A stretch of 62,375 nt of DNA from Nitrosomonadales bacterium (GTDB lineage Bacteria > Pseudomonadota > Gammaproteobacteria > Burkholderiales > Methylophilaceae). A model generated the notes under the pieces. It was not told the origin of the DNA. It saw only the letters and a program-made list of their open reading frames with translations, and searched no databases. Shown piece after piece: positions 8,550-19,799 of the stretch. Both the position numbers and the translations under genes were made by a program. Numbering within the stretch: position 1 is the stretch's first letter; the number at the start of each line of letters is the position of its first letter. The stretch covers positions 1 to 62,375 of the forward strand of contig JAOMCC010000003.1 in the NCBI GenBank assembly GCA_028344855.1. Direction: 5' to 3'.

Positions 8550-9643
8550 TAGTTAGCAATTAAAGATTTATGGGAATGTAAGCTCATTATGATACCAACC
8601 ATAGTTAAAGATACAACCATAGATGTTCCACCGTAACTAATAAATGGTAATGGTGCCCCAACAATAGGCAACATTCCAGAAACCATACCAATATTAATGA
8701 AACTAGAAATAAATATTGTAAATACTAAGGCAGCAGTAGTTAATCTTGAAAAGGTATTTTGCATCTTTTGCGCCATGAAAACGCATCTATAAAGTATAAA
8801 AAAATATATGATAAAAATTCCAAAGGTACCAATAAAACCAAATTCTTCTCCATAAACTGAAAAAATAAAATCAGTGGTTGTTTCAGGTAAAAAATTAAGT
8901 TGGGTTTGACTTCCATAAGACCAACCTTTTCCGAAAAAACCACCAGAGCCAATAGCGATTATTGATTGGATACTGTGATAACCTGTTCCCAAAGGATCTC
9001 TTCCAGGATCGATTAAGCTTAAAACTCTGTTTTGTTGATATAAATGTAATGATGACCAAATATATGGTAAAGCAATTAAAAGACCCAAAATGCTGGTTAA
9101 AATAAATTTTAATGGTAGCCCTGCTAAGAATATTATTACTAAACCAGAAAGACTTATTAAAATAGCAGTCCCTAAGTCTGGTTGATAACATATTATTGAA
9201 CATGGAATAATTAAAATAATAAACGCAATTAAATGTGTCTTATAGTTTATTGAATTTTGATATCGATGATAAAGCCAAGCTAACGTTAAAGGAATTGTAA
9301 TTTTTATGATTTCAGAGGGCTGCAAATTAAAAAATAAAATTTTTATCCAACGTTTTGCACCATGACTTTCAAATCCAAAAAAATAAACAGTGGCTAGTAT
9401 AATCAAGCTAAATATATATAGATATGGCGCATAAAAAAGAAAACGTCTTGGATCTATATTACTTAAAAATAATAGTAAAATCATTCCAATTGAGATATTA
9501 ATGATTTGATTTGATAGTAAAAAAATATTTTGTTGAGAAGCGCTAGCTAAAGTGATAAAGCCTAAAGTAATTATAAAAACAACGAGCGACATTAAAATAC
9601 CATCAATATTTTCAAACAATCTAAACAAATTTGATTTAATCAT
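8549..9643 (-). CDS. rodA: Rod-shape peptidoglycan glycosyltransferase RodA (SEDS family)
   Basis: Polytopic membrane protein (364 aa, about ten hydrophobic segments) that polymerises lipid II for side-wall growth together with PBP2. SEDS motifs include FESHGAKRWIKI, LQPSEIIKI, CYQPDLGTAILI with the catalytic-region aspartate, GTGYHSIQS, FLPETTTDFIFSVYGEEFGF and PLPFISYGGTS at the end. Its start overlaps the stop of mrdA (ATGA type, 4 bases), matching the functional PBP2-RodA pair. The two ORF-track lines inside it on the same strand are frame shadows. Confidence 0.96.
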   Translation of the reverse strand: MIKSNLFRLFENIDGILMSLVVFIITLGFITLASASQQNIFLLSNQIINISIGMILLLFLSNIDPRRFLFYAPYLYIFSLIILATVYFFGFESHGAKRWIKILFFNLQPSEIIKITIPLTLAWLYHRYQNSINYKTHLIAFIILIIPCSIICYQPDLGTAILISLSGLVIIFLAGLPLKFILTSILGLLIALPYIWSSLHLYQQNRVLSLIDPGRDPLGTGYHSIQSIIAIGSGGFFGKGWSYGSQTQLNFLPETTTDFIFSVYGEEFGFIGTFGIFIIYFFILYRCVFMAQKMQNTFSRLTTAALVFTIFISSFINIGMVSGMLPIVGAPLPFISYGGTSMVVSLTMVGIIMSLHSHKSLIAN

Positions 9644-11454
9644 AAGTTACCCGTGTTTATATAAGTATCAAAAACTTTTTTTGCAATTGGTCCAGCTGTA
9701 GACCCACCATGTCCTCCATTTTCAACAACTATAGATACAACAAGTTTTGGATTATCAGAGGGTGCAAAAGCAATAAAAAGAGCATGATCTTTTAGTCTAT
9801 CAGGAAGGATAGACTCATCATAAATTTCATCTTTTTTTAAACCAAATACTTGGGAAGTACCTGTTTTTGCTGACATAGAATAATTTGAAGTTCTTCCAAT
9901 AAACGCTGCTGTACCTCCTTCTTGAGTTACAAGAGACATACCCTCTTTAATTAAATTTATATCAATATTATTACTTTCTAAATATTTCGAATTTATTTTC
10001 TTCAAATGAGAAACATGATCTTTTTTAAATAGATGGGGACGTATATTTTTAATATTAATGAGTTTTGCAGTAGCTAATGCTAATTGAATAGGAGTTGTTT
10101 GAGTGTAACCTTGACCTATTGCAGTTATGGCTGTCTCACCTTGATACCATTTTTTATTGAATTTCTTTTTTTTCCATTCTGCGTTAGCAATCAAACCTTT
10201 TTTTTCATTTGGTATATCAATATTAGTTTTTTCTCCAAAACCAAATCTCTTTAAAACCTTATTTAATTTGGGGATTCCTAATTCAATACCAAGTCCATAA
10301 AAAAAAGTATCGCATGAAACAGCTATAGCTTTAACTAGGTCTACTTCACCATGACCACCTTTTTTCCAGTCCTTGAATATTTTTGATGAATTTGGCATTT
10401 TAAAAAACCCTTTATCTATGATAGAAAAAGGAGGTCGTCTAACATTATTTTCTAAAGCTGCTAAAGCAACAAATGGTTTAAGCGTTGAACCTGGTGGGTA
10501 TATTCCCGATACAACTCTATCTAATAAAGGTTTATGAATTGAATCGTTTAGTCTTTTCCAATTAGCTTCATCGATACCATTCGTAAATAAATTAGGGTTA
10601 TAAGTTGGTTGACTAACGTAAGCTAATATCTCTCCATTTTCTGGATTCATGGCGACTAGCGCCCCCTTATAATTTCCAAAAGCCTTTTCAGCAATTTTTT
10701 GTAGTTTGTAATCTATACTTAGAGCTATATCATCTCCATGCATAGGTTCAATTGTTTCAATTGTTCTAATAACTTTATTATTAGCATCAACTTCAATTTT
10801 TTTATATCCAGGAAACCCATGAAGTTTATTTTCGTAAAAATATTCAATACCAGTTTTTCCTATATGATCTAAACCTAAATAACTTTCGTAAACATTTTGC
10901 TTTTTTAAATTAATAATATCTTTTTTGTTAATCCTATTAATGTGGCCTATAAAATGTGCGCCTGATTCTTGTTTCGGATAAGATCTAGAGAATTTATGTT
11001 TTAAAAGAATATATGGATATCTATATTGATTAGCTACAAACTTTGCAACTTCAATATTTGTTAGATTTACTTTAATTGGAAGAGTTGATGAATAATGACT
11101 TTCTTTAAGAATTTTTTTATATTTTCTTATATCATTTTTTGTTATTTGAACAACACCAATTAATTGATTTTTTAATTCATAAATATCTAATTTTTGCTCA
11201 GGATTTATTTCTAATGTGTATATTAGTTTATTTTCAGCAAGTATTTCTCCATTTCGATCTAAAATTTGACCTCTAATGGGTGGAATTGGAATAACCTTAA
11301 TACTATTATTTTTAGAAAGAGATGAATATAAATCAAATTGGGATACTTGCAAGTAAAAAAACTTTACCAACAAAATAAGAAAAATAAATATTATCAACCC
11401 AAAAATAAAATTTAGTCTTTTTTTAAAGGTGTATTTAAATTTATATAAATCCAT
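9640..11454 (-). CDS. mrdA: Penicillin-binding protein 2 (peptidoglycan transpeptidase)
   Basis: Class B PBP of 604 aa that cross-links peptidoglycan in the elongasome. An N-terminal membrane anchor (about residues 13-33) is followed by the pedestal domain (PPIRGQILDRNGEILAEN, GHINRINKKD, HIGKTGIEYFYENKL) and the transpeptidase. The three catalytic boxes are GSTLKPF (SxxK), SCDTFFYG (S-x-D as in PBP2) and SAKTGTSQVFG (KTG). It overlaps rodA by 4 bases and lies 3 bases after mreD, giving the classic mreBCD-mrdA-rodA unit. Confidence 0.97.
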   Translation of the reverse strand: MDLYKFKYTFKKRLNFIFGLIIFIFLILLVKFFYLQVSQFDLYSSLSKNNSIKVIPIPPIRGQILDRNGEILAENKLIYTLEINPEQKLDIYELKNQLIGVVQITKNDIRKYKKILKESHYSSTLPIKVNLTNIEVAKFVANQYRYPYILLKHKFSRSYPKQESGAHFIGHINRINKKDIINLKKQNVYESYLGLDHIGKTGIEYFYENKLHGFPGYKKIEVDANNKVIRTIETIEPMHGDDIALSIDYKLQKIAEKAFGNYKGALVAMNPENGEILAYVSQPTYNPNLFTNGIDEANWKRLNDSIHKPLLDRVVSGIYPPGSTLKPFVALAALENNVRRPPFSIIDKGFFKMPNSSKIFKDWKKGGHGEVDLVKAIAVSCDTFFYGLGIELGIPKLNKVLKRFGFGEKTNIDIPNEKKGLIANAEWKKKKFNKKWYQGETAITAIGQGYTQTTPIQLALATAKLINIKNIRPHLFKKDHVSHLKKINSKYLESNNIDINLIKEGMSLVTQEGGTAAFIGRTSNYSMSAKTGTSQVFGLKKDEIYDESILPDRLKDHALFIAFAPSDNPKLVVSIVVENGGHGGSTAGPIAKKVFDTYINTGNL

Positions 11455-11457
11455 AAA

Positions 11458-11946
11458 TTATTTAGAAGAAAATTTTATGATAATTAGTTTTGTTATTAAG
11501 TACGCAAAAAAAGTTAAAATTCCTTGTACTAAAAGTAAACTAGGAGATCTAAATATATCATGGCTTTGAGAAGTTACCCACAATATAAAAAAACTATTTA
11601 CTATTAAAAAAATACTTAAAGTTGATTGCTGTATTTCAGTCTTGATAATAAGTAGTTTATTGACAAGGAAAGATAAAAGAAAAATAGTTATGAAAATTAG
11701 GGCATGCTGACCCATGAGCTGACCTGTAAATAAATCAACTATCAAGCCAAGAATCACAAGCTTATATAAGTTTAAATTAGCTTTATTGCTTATTATAAAA
11801 GCAATGACTAGTCCAATGAAATAATTAGGCATATTTCGAGGGTCCGTAATACCATAAATACCTATATTTGATAGAAATAGTGATATAAATATAAGAATAA
11901 AAAATAAGTAATTTTCTTTTTCTTGATTATTATATTTTTTAATCAT
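11458..11946 (-). CDS. mreD: Rod shape-determining protein MreD
   Basis: 162-aa integral membrane protein with about five hydrophobic segments, a member of the poorly conserved MreD family. Visible hallmarks are NMPNYFIGLVIAF and the LGLIVDLFTGQLMGQHAL block (the conserved GLI-D-h-x-G-x-x-x-G-x-x-A pattern). Position between mreC and mrdA confirms it. It links the MreB/MreC scaffold to PBP2 and RodA. It overlaps mreC by 8 bases. Confidence 0.93.
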   Translation of the reverse strand: MIKKYNNQEKENYLFFILIFISLFLSNIGIYGITDPRNMPNYFIGLVIAFIISNKANLNLYKLVILGLIVDLFTGQLMGQHALIFITIFLLSFLVNKLLIIKTEIQQSTLSIFLIVNSFFILWVTSQSHDIFRSPSLLLVQGILTFFAYLITKLIIIKFSSK

Positions 11947-12787
11947 TTTTATTTATTTTAAGAACTGTTAATTGTGAAAAGGTAGTAGGTTGAAAAAAGG
12001 GAGTTACTAAAATATAGTTAAATTTTGGAGATTTAGTGGGGTTAATCTTAGTAACTACTCCAATTTTTATCCCTTTAGGATAAATACCATCAACACCTGA
12101 TGTTATAAAAATATCTCCAATTTTAATAAAAGAACTTGCTGGAAAAAGAGGAATTTCTAATTCACTGTTACCATTTCCATAAAGAATTATATTTTCTTTT
12201 CCAGTATCTAAAACAGCAGGAACTGCAAAAGTTTTTGATGTAATTGGTTTTATTTCACTATAGTTTCTTGATGTGTTTATTATTTGCCCAACTAGTCCAC
12301 TATTATTAATTACTGCAGAACTATTTTCAATACTATCTTTATAGCCTTTATTGATAGTTAATATTGAATATCCATTTCTAACATTTGGTAAAACTATTTC
12401 AGCATTTTGACCTACTATATCGAATTCTTTATGAATTTTTAATAATTTTCTTAGTTGGGTATTTTCTGATTTGAGTAGTTTATTTTCTTGAATTTTAATA
12501 GATAGATCATATATTTCTTTTTCAAGTATTTGATTTTCTTGTGTAAGAAGTCTGACTGTATTAAAAGATTTTTTACTATTATGGAATATCTCAATAGGTA
12601 AATTTATTATATAATTGATTGGGACAATTATTAATGATAATTCAGATTTAATTTTTGTTGATAGGTTATATCGAAAATCAAAACCCATAATAATTATACA
12701 TATTAAAAATAATACTAAGAAAGTAAATAAAGGAAATGCATTTCGGTTGAAAAGTTTTAAATTATTGCTGTTTGCTTTTTTTGCCAT
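11939..12787 (-). CDS. mreC: Rod shape-determining protein MreC
   Basis: Periplasmic scaffold of the elongasome (282 aa). It has an N-terminal transmembrane anchor near residues 16-36, a coiled coil (LTQENQILEKEIYDLSIKIQENKLLKSENTQLRKLL, quoted in part) and a beta-rich MreC core. Core hallmarks are TINKGYKDSIENSSAVIN, GLVGQIIN, the SELEIP strand and FITSGVDGIYPKGIKIGVV. It lies 2 bases after the mreB stop and overlaps mreD by 8 bases. Confidence 0.95.
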   Translation of the reverse strand: MAKKANSNNLKLFNRNAFPLFTFLVLFLICIIIMGFDFRYNLSTKIKSELSLIIVPINYIINLPIEIFHNSKKSFNTVRLLTQENQILEKEIYDLSIKIQENKLLKSENTQLRKLLKIHKEFDIVGQNAEIVLPNVRNGYSILTINKGYKDSIENSSAVINNSGLVGQIINTSRNYSEIKPITSKTFAVPAVLDTGKENIILYGNGNSELEIPLFPASSFIKIGDIFITSGVDGIYPKGIKIGVVTKINPTKSPKFNYILVTPFFQPTTFSQLTVLKINKND

Positions 12788-12789
12788 TT

Positions 12790-13851
<1,062 letters not shown>

Positions 13852-13965
13852 TTATCTTTAATATTAAGTTATTTTCGAGTTTCTAAATAAAAACATTTTT
13901 AAACCCATGTATAATAACTGATTATTTGCAATTCCTTAAAAAAAAATTATTAATTTTATTAAACT

Positions 13966-14253
13966 ATGAGTATAAAAAAAGAAGAAATTAAAAAAATTGC
14001 ACATTTGGCAAGAATAAAAGTTTCTCAAGAGGAGCTTGATCAAGTTGAAAAAAAACTTGATGGGATTATGACTTTGATTGAAAAAATGCAAGAGGTCAAT
14101 ACAGAGTCAATTGAGCCAATGTCTCATGCTCTTGATATTGATCAACCATTAAGAGAAGATAAAGTCACAGAAAAAGATATTCGAGATAAATCACTTTCTT
14201 TAGCTCCTCACGCAGATAAAGATCTTTTCATCGTCCCTCAAGTTATAGAATAA
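13966..14253 (+). CDS. gatC: Asp-tRNA(Asn)/Glu-tRNA(Gln) amidotransferase subunit C
   Basis: 95-aa small subunit that stabilises the GatA-GatB interaction. The family pattern is clear: [17 protein letters not shown] at the N-terminus, then [19 protein letters not shown], and a C-terminal [17 protein letters not shown] hexamer at 13910-13915 lies about 50 bases upstream and may be the -10 box for gatCAB, though no good -35 was seen. gatA follows after one base. Confidence 0.96.
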   Translation: MSIKKEEIKKIAHLARIKVSQEELDQVEKKLDGIMTLIEKMQEVNTESIEPMSHALDIDQPLREDKVTEKDIRDKSLSLAPHADKDLFIVPQVIE

Positions 14254-14254
14254 A

Positions 14255-15709
14255 ATGTTAAATTTGTCTCTTAAAGAACTTTCTCTTGCTTTAGGGAGTA
14301 AGAAGTTTACCAGTGTTGAATTAACACAATTTTTTCTTAATCGAATAAAAAAGTTTAATTCTTCACTTAATGCATTTATTACTATTGATGAAGAGAAGAG
14401 TTTGGCAATGGCAAAAAAATCTGACCAACTAATTCAATCAGGAAGTAAATCTTGTTTAACTGGAATACCAATAGCACAAAAAGATATTTTTTGTGCCGAT
14501 GGATGGAAAACTACTTGTGGTTCAAAAATGTTAGAAAATTTCATCGCTCCCTATAATTCAACTGTTATTAAGAAATTTAATGAATCTGGAGCAGTTAATA
14601 TTGGCAAAACAAATATGGATGAATTTGCAATGGGATCCTCTAATGAAACTTCTTATTTTGGAACAGTTAAAAATCCTTGGAATCATGATTGTGTTCCAGG
14701 TGGAAGTTCTGGAGGAAGTGCAGCAGCAGTTGCAGCAAGGCTAGCTCCAGCAGCTACTGGAACTGACACTGGGGGATCTATCAGACAACCTGCGTCACTT
14801 TGCGGTTTTACTGGGCTAAAGCCTACTTATGGTCTTGTCTCTCGTTATGGAATGATTGCTTTTGCTTCTAGTTTAGACCAAGCAGGACCTATGGCAATTA
14901 GTGCCGAAGATTGTGCATTAATGTTAGAAGTTATGACAGGATATGATAATAAAGACTCAACAAGTATCAATAGAAAAAAACAAAATTATACAAATTGCCT
15001 TGATGAGAAAATAGAAGGTGTCAGAATTGGAGTACCCAAAGAATTTTTTGAAGATACTTTAAATCCTGATGTCCAAAAAGTGGTTCAAGAAGCATTAACA
15101 CAGTATGAAAAATTGGGAGCAAAAATTATAAATATTTCACTCCCAAATAATTTTTTAGCAATTCCAGCATATTATGTAATTGCTCCAGCAGAAGCTTCTA
15201 GTAATTTATCCAGATATGACGGGGTACGATATGGGTATAGAACCAAAGAATATGATGATTTAATGGATATGTATTTTAAGACTAGACAAGAGGGTTTTGG
15301 AGATGAAGTTAAAAGAAGAATTTTGATTGGTACTTATGTTCTTAGTGCAGGCTATTTCGATGCTTATTATCTTAAGGCACAAAAGATAAGAAGATTAATT
15401 GCTAATGATTTTAAACATGCTTATGAAAAATGTGATGTTATTTTGGGACCATCAGCACCTTCAGTAGCTTTTAATTCAGGTGAAAAACAAGAAGACCCAC
15501 TTGCAATGTACATGCAAGACATTTTTACAATTTCAACAAATCTTGCCGGCTTACCAGCTATGAGCGTTCCAGCTGGATTTATTAAAGATCTTCCAGTAGG
15601 TCTTCAGTTAATAGGAAATCATTTTGAAGAAAGTAAGATTCTCAACATGGCTCACGTTTATCAACAAAACACTGATTGGCATTTACATAAGCCTAAAGGA
15701 ATAGATTAA
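14255..15709 (+). CDS. gatA: Asp-tRNA(Asn)/Glu-tRNA(Gln) amidotransferase subunit A
   Basis: Amidase-signature glutaminase subunit (484 aa) that releases ammonia from glutamine for the transamidation done by GatB. The Ser-cisSer-Lys triad is visible: Lys in IPIAQKDIF (near residue 76), and the two serines in [15 protein letters not shown] and [40 protein letters not shown] follows, as in all GatA proteins. Its stop overlaps the gatB start by one base, so gatCAB is a compact operon. Confidence 0.98.
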   Translation: MLNLSLKELSLALGSKKFTSVELTQFFLNRIKKFNSSLNAFITIDEEKSLAMAKKSDQLIQSGSKSCLTGIPIAQKDIFCADGWKTTCGSKMLENFIAPYNSTVIKKFNESGAVNIGKTNMDEFAMGSSNETSYFGTVKNPWNHDCVPGGSSGGSAAAVAARLAPAATGTDTGGSIRQPASLCGFTGLKPTYGLVSRYGMIAFASSLDQAGPMAISAEDCALMLEVMTGYDNKDSTSINRKKQNYTNCLDEKIEGVRIGVPKEFFEDTLNPDVQKVVQEALTQYEKLGAKIINISLPNNFLAIPAYYVIAPAEASSNLSRYDGVRYGYRTKEYDDLMDMYFKTRQEGFGDEVKRRILIGTYVLSAGYFDAYYLKAQKIRRLIANDFKHAYEKCDVILGPSAPSVAFNSGEKQEDPLAMYMQDIFTISTNLAGLPAMSVPAGFIKDLPVGLQLIGNHFEESKILNMAHVYQQNTDWHLHKPKGID

Positions 15710-17142
15710 TGAATTGGGATATTGTAATTGGAATTGAAACACATGTGCAGTTGAAAACGAATACAAAACAATTTTCTGGTGCCCCTGTAGAATTTGGAAA
15801 AGAGCCAAATTCACAAGCTTGTTTGGTTAGTATGGCTTATCCAGGAGTCCTTCCAGTTCTTAATAAAGAGTCAGTGAATAGTGCAATTCGTTTTGGCCTT
15901 TCAATAGAGGCTGAAATTGCTTCAAGATCAATATTTGCTCGAAAAAATTATTTTTATCCAGATTTACCTAAAGGCTATCAAATTAGTCAATTTGAATTAC
16001 CAATAGTAGGAAAAGGTAAACTATCAATTGATATTGGAGATGATTTAAAAGAAGTAAGAATTCTCAGAGCTCATTTAGAAGAAGACGCCGGCAAGTCATC
16101 GCATGGTGTAATTGAGGGTAAATCTGGTATTGATTTAAATCGAGCAGGGACTCCTTTACTTGAAATTGTAACTGAACCAGATATGAGCTCAGCCGAAGAG
16201 GCGGTAACTTATGCAAAAAAACTTCATAATTTAGTTCAATGGATAGGAATATGCGATGGCAATATGCAGGAGGGAAGTTTTCGTTGCGATGTAAATGTAT
16301 CAGTTAAAAAGAAGGATACTGACGTACTCGGTACTAGAAGAGAAATTAAAAATTTAAATTCTTTTCGATTTATCAAGCAAGCAATAGATTATGAGGTTAA
16401 CTGGCAAATCGAAAGACTTGAGGATGGAGGAGAAATAGAACAAGCGACAATTCTATTTGATCCAGAATCTGGTGAAACAAGATCAATGAGATCAAAAGAA
16501 GAAGCTAATGATTATAGATATTTTCCAGATCCAGATTTATTACCTTTAATTATTTCTGATGAAGATATTAAAAAAATAAAAAAATTAATGCCTGAATTAC
16601 CAGAAGAAATGAAATTGCGCTTTGAAAAAGATTTAGGTTTGTCAGCCTATGATGCTGAAGGAATTACATCTAGTCTTGACGTCACCCAATATTTTTTAAG
16701 CCTTATAGATTTAGGAGTTAATCCCAAATTGTCAGCGAATTGGATTCTTGGAAATTTATTTTCTAAATTGAAAGAAAAAGATATTGGTATTGAAAACAGC
16801 CCAATTCCTCCAAAAAAATTAAGTTCTTTAATTAGTCGTATTCAAGATAAAACGATTTCAAATAATGCAGCAAAACAGATATTTGAAATTTTGTGGGAAG
16901 ATTCAGATAAAGAAGTAGATTTAATAATTGATGAACTTGGCCTAAAACAAATATCTGATAGCAATAAAATTGATGAAATAGTTGACGAAGTGATGAAAAC
17001 CAATTCAGCTATGGTGGAGGAGTTCAAATCAGGCAAAGATAAAGCTTTTAATGCTCTTATTGGGCAAGTAATGAAAGCATCTAAAGGAAAAGCAAATCCT
17101 TCTCAAGTTGCTTCTATTTTAAAAGAAAAACTTTCTAAATAA
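15709..17142 (+). CDS. gatB: Asp-tRNA(Asn)/Glu-tRNA(Gln) amidotransferase subunit B
   Basis: tRNA-binding kinase/amidotransferase subunit (477 aa). N-terminal IGIETHVQLKTNTKQFSG, YFYPDLPKGYQISQFELP, HLEEDAGKSSHG, NRAGTPLLEIVTEPD and GSFRCDVNVSV form the catalytic cradle; the C-terminal YqeY-like tail ends in IGQVMKASKGKANPSQV. With the His-type AspRS encoded at 49209 it probably makes Asn-tRNA(Asn) by transamidation. The 3' end overlaps convergent pyrE by 8 bases. Confidence 0.98.
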   Translation: MNWDIVIGIETHVQLKTNTKQFSGAPVEFGKEPNSQACLVSMAYPGVLPVLNKESVNSAIRFGLSIEAEIASRSIFARKNYFYPDLPKGYQISQFELPIVGKGKLSIDIGDDLKEVRILRAHLEEDAGKSSHGVIEGKSGIDLNRAGTPLLEIVTEPDMSSAEEAVTYAKKLHNLVQWIGICDGNMQEGSFRCDVNVSVKKKDTDVLGTRREIKNLNSFRFIKQAIDYEVNWQIERLEDGGEIEQATILFDPESGETRSMRSKEEANDYRYFPDPDLLPLIISDEDIKKIKKLMPELPEEMKLRFEKDLGLSAYDAEGITSSLDVTQYFLSLIDLGVNPKLSANWILGNLFSKLKEKDIGIENSPIPPKKLSSLISRIQDKTISNNAAKQIFEILWEDSDKEVDLIIDELGLKQISDSNKIDEIVDEVMKTNSAMVEEFKSGKDKAFNALIGQVMKASKGKANPSQVASILKEKLSK

Positions 17143-17776
17143 CCCCATAAGTTTTTTGAAAATTTTTAATTAATTCTAATTCATTATTAAAACCATTAAC
17201 TGATTCTAAATAATTAACAATATCCTCCAAAGTAATAATTGAAAATACTGGTATTGAATATTTTATTGCAATTTCTTGAGTTGCAGATAATGAATCTTCA
17301 CCTTTTTCTTGTCGATCTATCGCTACAATGACTCCAACTATATGGGCTCCGCTATTTTTGATTAGATTATAAGATTCACTAATTGACGTTCCAGCAGAAA
17401 TAACATCATCTAAAATTAGTACTTTACCTTTAATTGGAGATCCAATAATTTGCCCACCTTCACCATGATCTTTTATTTCTTTTCTATTAAAAGAATATGG
17501 AGCATTAATATCTTTATTTGATAAAGCTACAGAAGCTGAACTAACAATTGGGATTCCTTTGTAAGCTGGACCAAAAATTAAATCAAATTCTATTTTTGTG
17601 TCTATAATTTTATTAGCGTAAAATTCACCAAGTAACTTAAGACTTTTACCGTCATTGAATTTGCCTAGATTAAAAAAATAAGGGCTATTACGCCCAGCTT
17701 TGGTTATAAAATCACCAAATTGGAGCACTTTTTTTTCTATTGCAAACTCAATAAATAATGAAGTAGATGATGTCAT
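17135..17776 (-). CDS. pyrE: Orotate phosphoribosyltransferase
   Basis: Adds ribose phosphate from PRPP to orotate, giving OMP in pyrimidine synthesis (213 aa, normal length). Motifs are FGDFITKAGRNSPYFFNLG, FGPAYKGIPI, the flexible-loop NRKEIKDHGEGGQIIG and the PRPP-binding VLILDDVISAGTSI. It runs convergent to gatB with an 8-base overlap and is divergent from xth across 16 bases, so its promoter must lie within or beyond the start of xth. Confidence 0.97.
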   Translation of the reverse strand: MTSSTSLFIEFAIEKKVLQFGDFITKAGRNSPYFFNLGKFNDGKSLKLLGEFYANKIIDTKIEFDLIFGPAYKGIPIVSSASVALSNKDINAPYSFNRKEIKDHGEGGQIIGSPIKGKVLILDDVISAGTSISESYNLIKNSGAHIVGVIVAIDRQEKGEDSLSATQEIAIKYSIPVFSIITLEDIVNYLESVNGFNNELELIKNFQKTYGVI

Positions 17777-17792
17777 ATAAAATAAATTTTTT

Positions 17793-18569
17793 ATGAAGAT
17801 TATAACCCTAAATTTAAATGGAATCCGTTCTGCATCAAGAAAAGGTTTTTATGATTGGTTTCCTAATCAAAAAGCAGATTTTGTGTGTCTTCAAGAATTG
17901 AAAGCTCATCAAGAGGATTTAGACGAACAGATGAAGGCACCCAAAGGATATTTTGGCAATTTTAGTTATGCAAATAAAAAAGGTTATAGTGGGGTTGGTA
18001 TATATTCTAAAGAAGAGCCTAATAATATTATTACTAAAATTGGTATTCCTGAATTAGACGATGAAGGACGTTATATTGAAATTAATTTAGATAAAATTAG
18101 TATTATTTCAATATATTTACCTTCAGGCTCTAGTGGTGAAGAAAGACAGAGATTTAAATATAAAGTTTTAGATAAAATTTTAGCAGTCTTAAAAAAGAAA
18201 TTAAAAATAGGTAAAAATATTGTTATTTGTGGAGACTTTAATATTGCTCACCATGAAATAGACTTAAAAAATTTTAAAGGTAATAAAAAGAACTCTGGAT
18301 TTCTTCTAGAAGAGAGAGCTTGGCTCTCTAAATTGTTTATAGAAGTTGGTTGGGTAGATATCTATCGCAATCTTTATCCACAAAAAAGGGAAGAAGGTTA
18401 TACCTGGTGGAGCAACAGAGGGCAGGCTTGGGCAAAAAATGTTGGATGGCGTATTGATTACCAAATTACTAATCAAGAATTAGCAAAGAAGGCAAAAAAA
18501 GCAAATGTCTTTAAAACAAGAAGGTTTAGTGATCATGCTCCCTTAATAATTCATTATGATGATTTTTGA
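17793..18569 (+). CDS. xth: Exodeoxyribonuclease III
   Basis: AP endonuclease / 3'-5' exonuclease of base excision repair (258 aa). EEP-fold catalytic motifs are present: LNLNGIRSA with the metal Asn, CLQELKA with the metal Glu, YLPSGS, ICGDFNIAHHEIDL, YTWWSNRGQAWAKNVGWRIDY and the C-terminal RRFSDHAPL with the catalytic Asp-His. Its end overlaps the convergent AmpG-like gene by 16 bases. Confidence 0.95.
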   Translation: MKIITLNLNGIRSASRKGFYDWFPNQKADFVCLQELKAHQEDLDEQMKAPKGYFGNFSYANKKGYSGVGIYSKEEPNNIITKIGIPELDDEGRYIEINLDKISIISIYLPSGSSGEERQRFKYKVLDKILAVLKKKLKIGKNIVICGDFNIAHHEIDLKNFKGNKKNSGFLLEERAWLSKLFIEVGWVDIYRNLYPQKREEGYTWWSNRGQAWAKNVGWRIDYQITNQELAKKAKKANVFKTRRFSDHAPLIIHYDDF

Positions 18570-19792
18570 TTCCATGGTGCAATCTTAAATAGCAAAAGCA
18601 TCCCAGGTATAGCTATAACTGCACAAAAAATATAAAAGTTATACCACCCAAAAAATTCAACGAGATAGCCAGTTGACGCATTTGTAAATGTTCTAGGCAC
18701 TGAAGCTAAACCAGTAAATAACGCAAATTGAGTTGCTGTATATTTTGGATGAGTCGTTTTTGCAATATAAGCTATGAAAGCAGTAGTTCCTAGACCAGCT
18801 GCAAAAAATTCTAAGCCAACTGTAATTCCCAAGATTAAATTGTTATCTCCGGACATTGCAAGCCATGCAAAACTCAAGGTTGCAAACATTTGCATAAATC
18901 CAAATATCCACAAAGCTTTGTTAATACCAAGTTTTATCATCCATATACCTCCGGCTAATCCACCAATAATACCTGGCCATAACCCAGCATTTTTAGCAAT
19001 TACTCCTATTTCAGTCATTGAAAAACCAAGGTCTAGATAAAATGGTGTAGCAAGTGCAGTTGCCATACTGTCACCAATTTTGTATAAGAAAATAAAAAGA
19101 AGAATAAGAAGAGCACCTTTTATTCCTTTGCGATTTTTAAATTCTTTAAAAGGTTGAATAACAGCGTCTTTTAAAGTCCTAGGAACTCCATGCTTTAATA
19201 AAGGTTCTTTGATCATTAGAGTCATAAAAATACCTGGTAACATAAATAATCCTGTTACTAAGAAAACAAACTCCCAATCAAAAAAATCAGCAAGGATTAA
19301 AGATAAAGAACCAGGAATGAGACTAGAAATTTTATATGCATTAACATGGATAGCATTACCTATACCTAATTCATGATCAGAAAGTAATTCTCTTCTATAG
19401 GCATCTATAACAACATCTTGGCTGGCACTAAAGAAAGCAATGACAGTTGAGATTATTATAACTACAATTAATTGACTCTTAGGCTCGAAGAGACCAAAGC
19501 TACAAATTGTTGCTAAAAGTAATAGTTGAAAAATAATTAGCCATCCTCTTCGCCGACCCATACCAAAAGAGAATCTATCAAAAATAGGAGCCCAAATAAA
19601 TTTCCAAGTAAATGGAAATTGGATGAGTGCAAATAGCCCTATAGTTTTAAGATCAATTCCACTAGTACTTAACCATGCAGGAAGAAGGCTAATTAGAATG
19701 AATAAAGGTAGGCCAGAGGTAAAGCCTGTGAAAATACAGATAAGCATTTTCTTTGTGAGTAAATCACGCCAAATTATTGATGAACTCGACAT
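18554..19792 (-). CDS. ampG: AmpG-like major facilitator permease (muropeptide transporter family)
   Basis: 412-aa membrane protein with about 12 hydrophobic segments, typical of MFS carriers. AmpG-type features are FTGFTSGLPLFILISLLPAW at the N-terminus, FTWKFIWAPIFDRF, GRRRGWL, ASQDVVIDAYRREL and the central PFKEF linker. Family members import anhydromuropeptides for wall recycling. Placement next to metW and metX is common in betaproteobacteria. Whether this copy recycles wall fragments is inferred; ampD, nagZ or mpl are not in the window. Confidence 0.85.
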   Translation of the reverse strand: MSSSSIIWRDLLTKKMLICIFTGFTSGLPLFILISLLPAWLSTSGIDLKTIGLFALIQFPFTWKFIWAPIFDRFSFGMGRRRGWLIIFQLLLLATICSFGLFEPKSQLIVVIIISTVIAFFSASQDVVIDAYRRELLSDHELGIGNAIHVNAYKISSLIPGSLSLILADFFDWEFVFLVTGLFMLPGIFMTLMIKEPLLKHGVPRTLKDAVIQPFKEFKNRKGIKGALLILLFIFLYKIGDSMATALATPFYLDLGFSMTEIGVIAKNAGLWPGIIGGLAGGIWMIKLGINKALWIFGFMQMFATLSFAWLAMSGDNNLILGITVGLEFFAAGLGTTAFIAYIAKTTHPKYTATQFALFTGLASVPRTFTNASTGYLVEFFGWYNFYIFCAVIAIPGMLLLFKIAPWNQKSS

Positions 19793-19799
19793 CTTTTAG

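Noticed and set aside
8740-9203. Two minus-strand ORFs inside rodA in other frames
   Set aside because: They overlap the clear SEDS motifs of rodA, have no family resemblance and no ribosome site; they are frame shadows.
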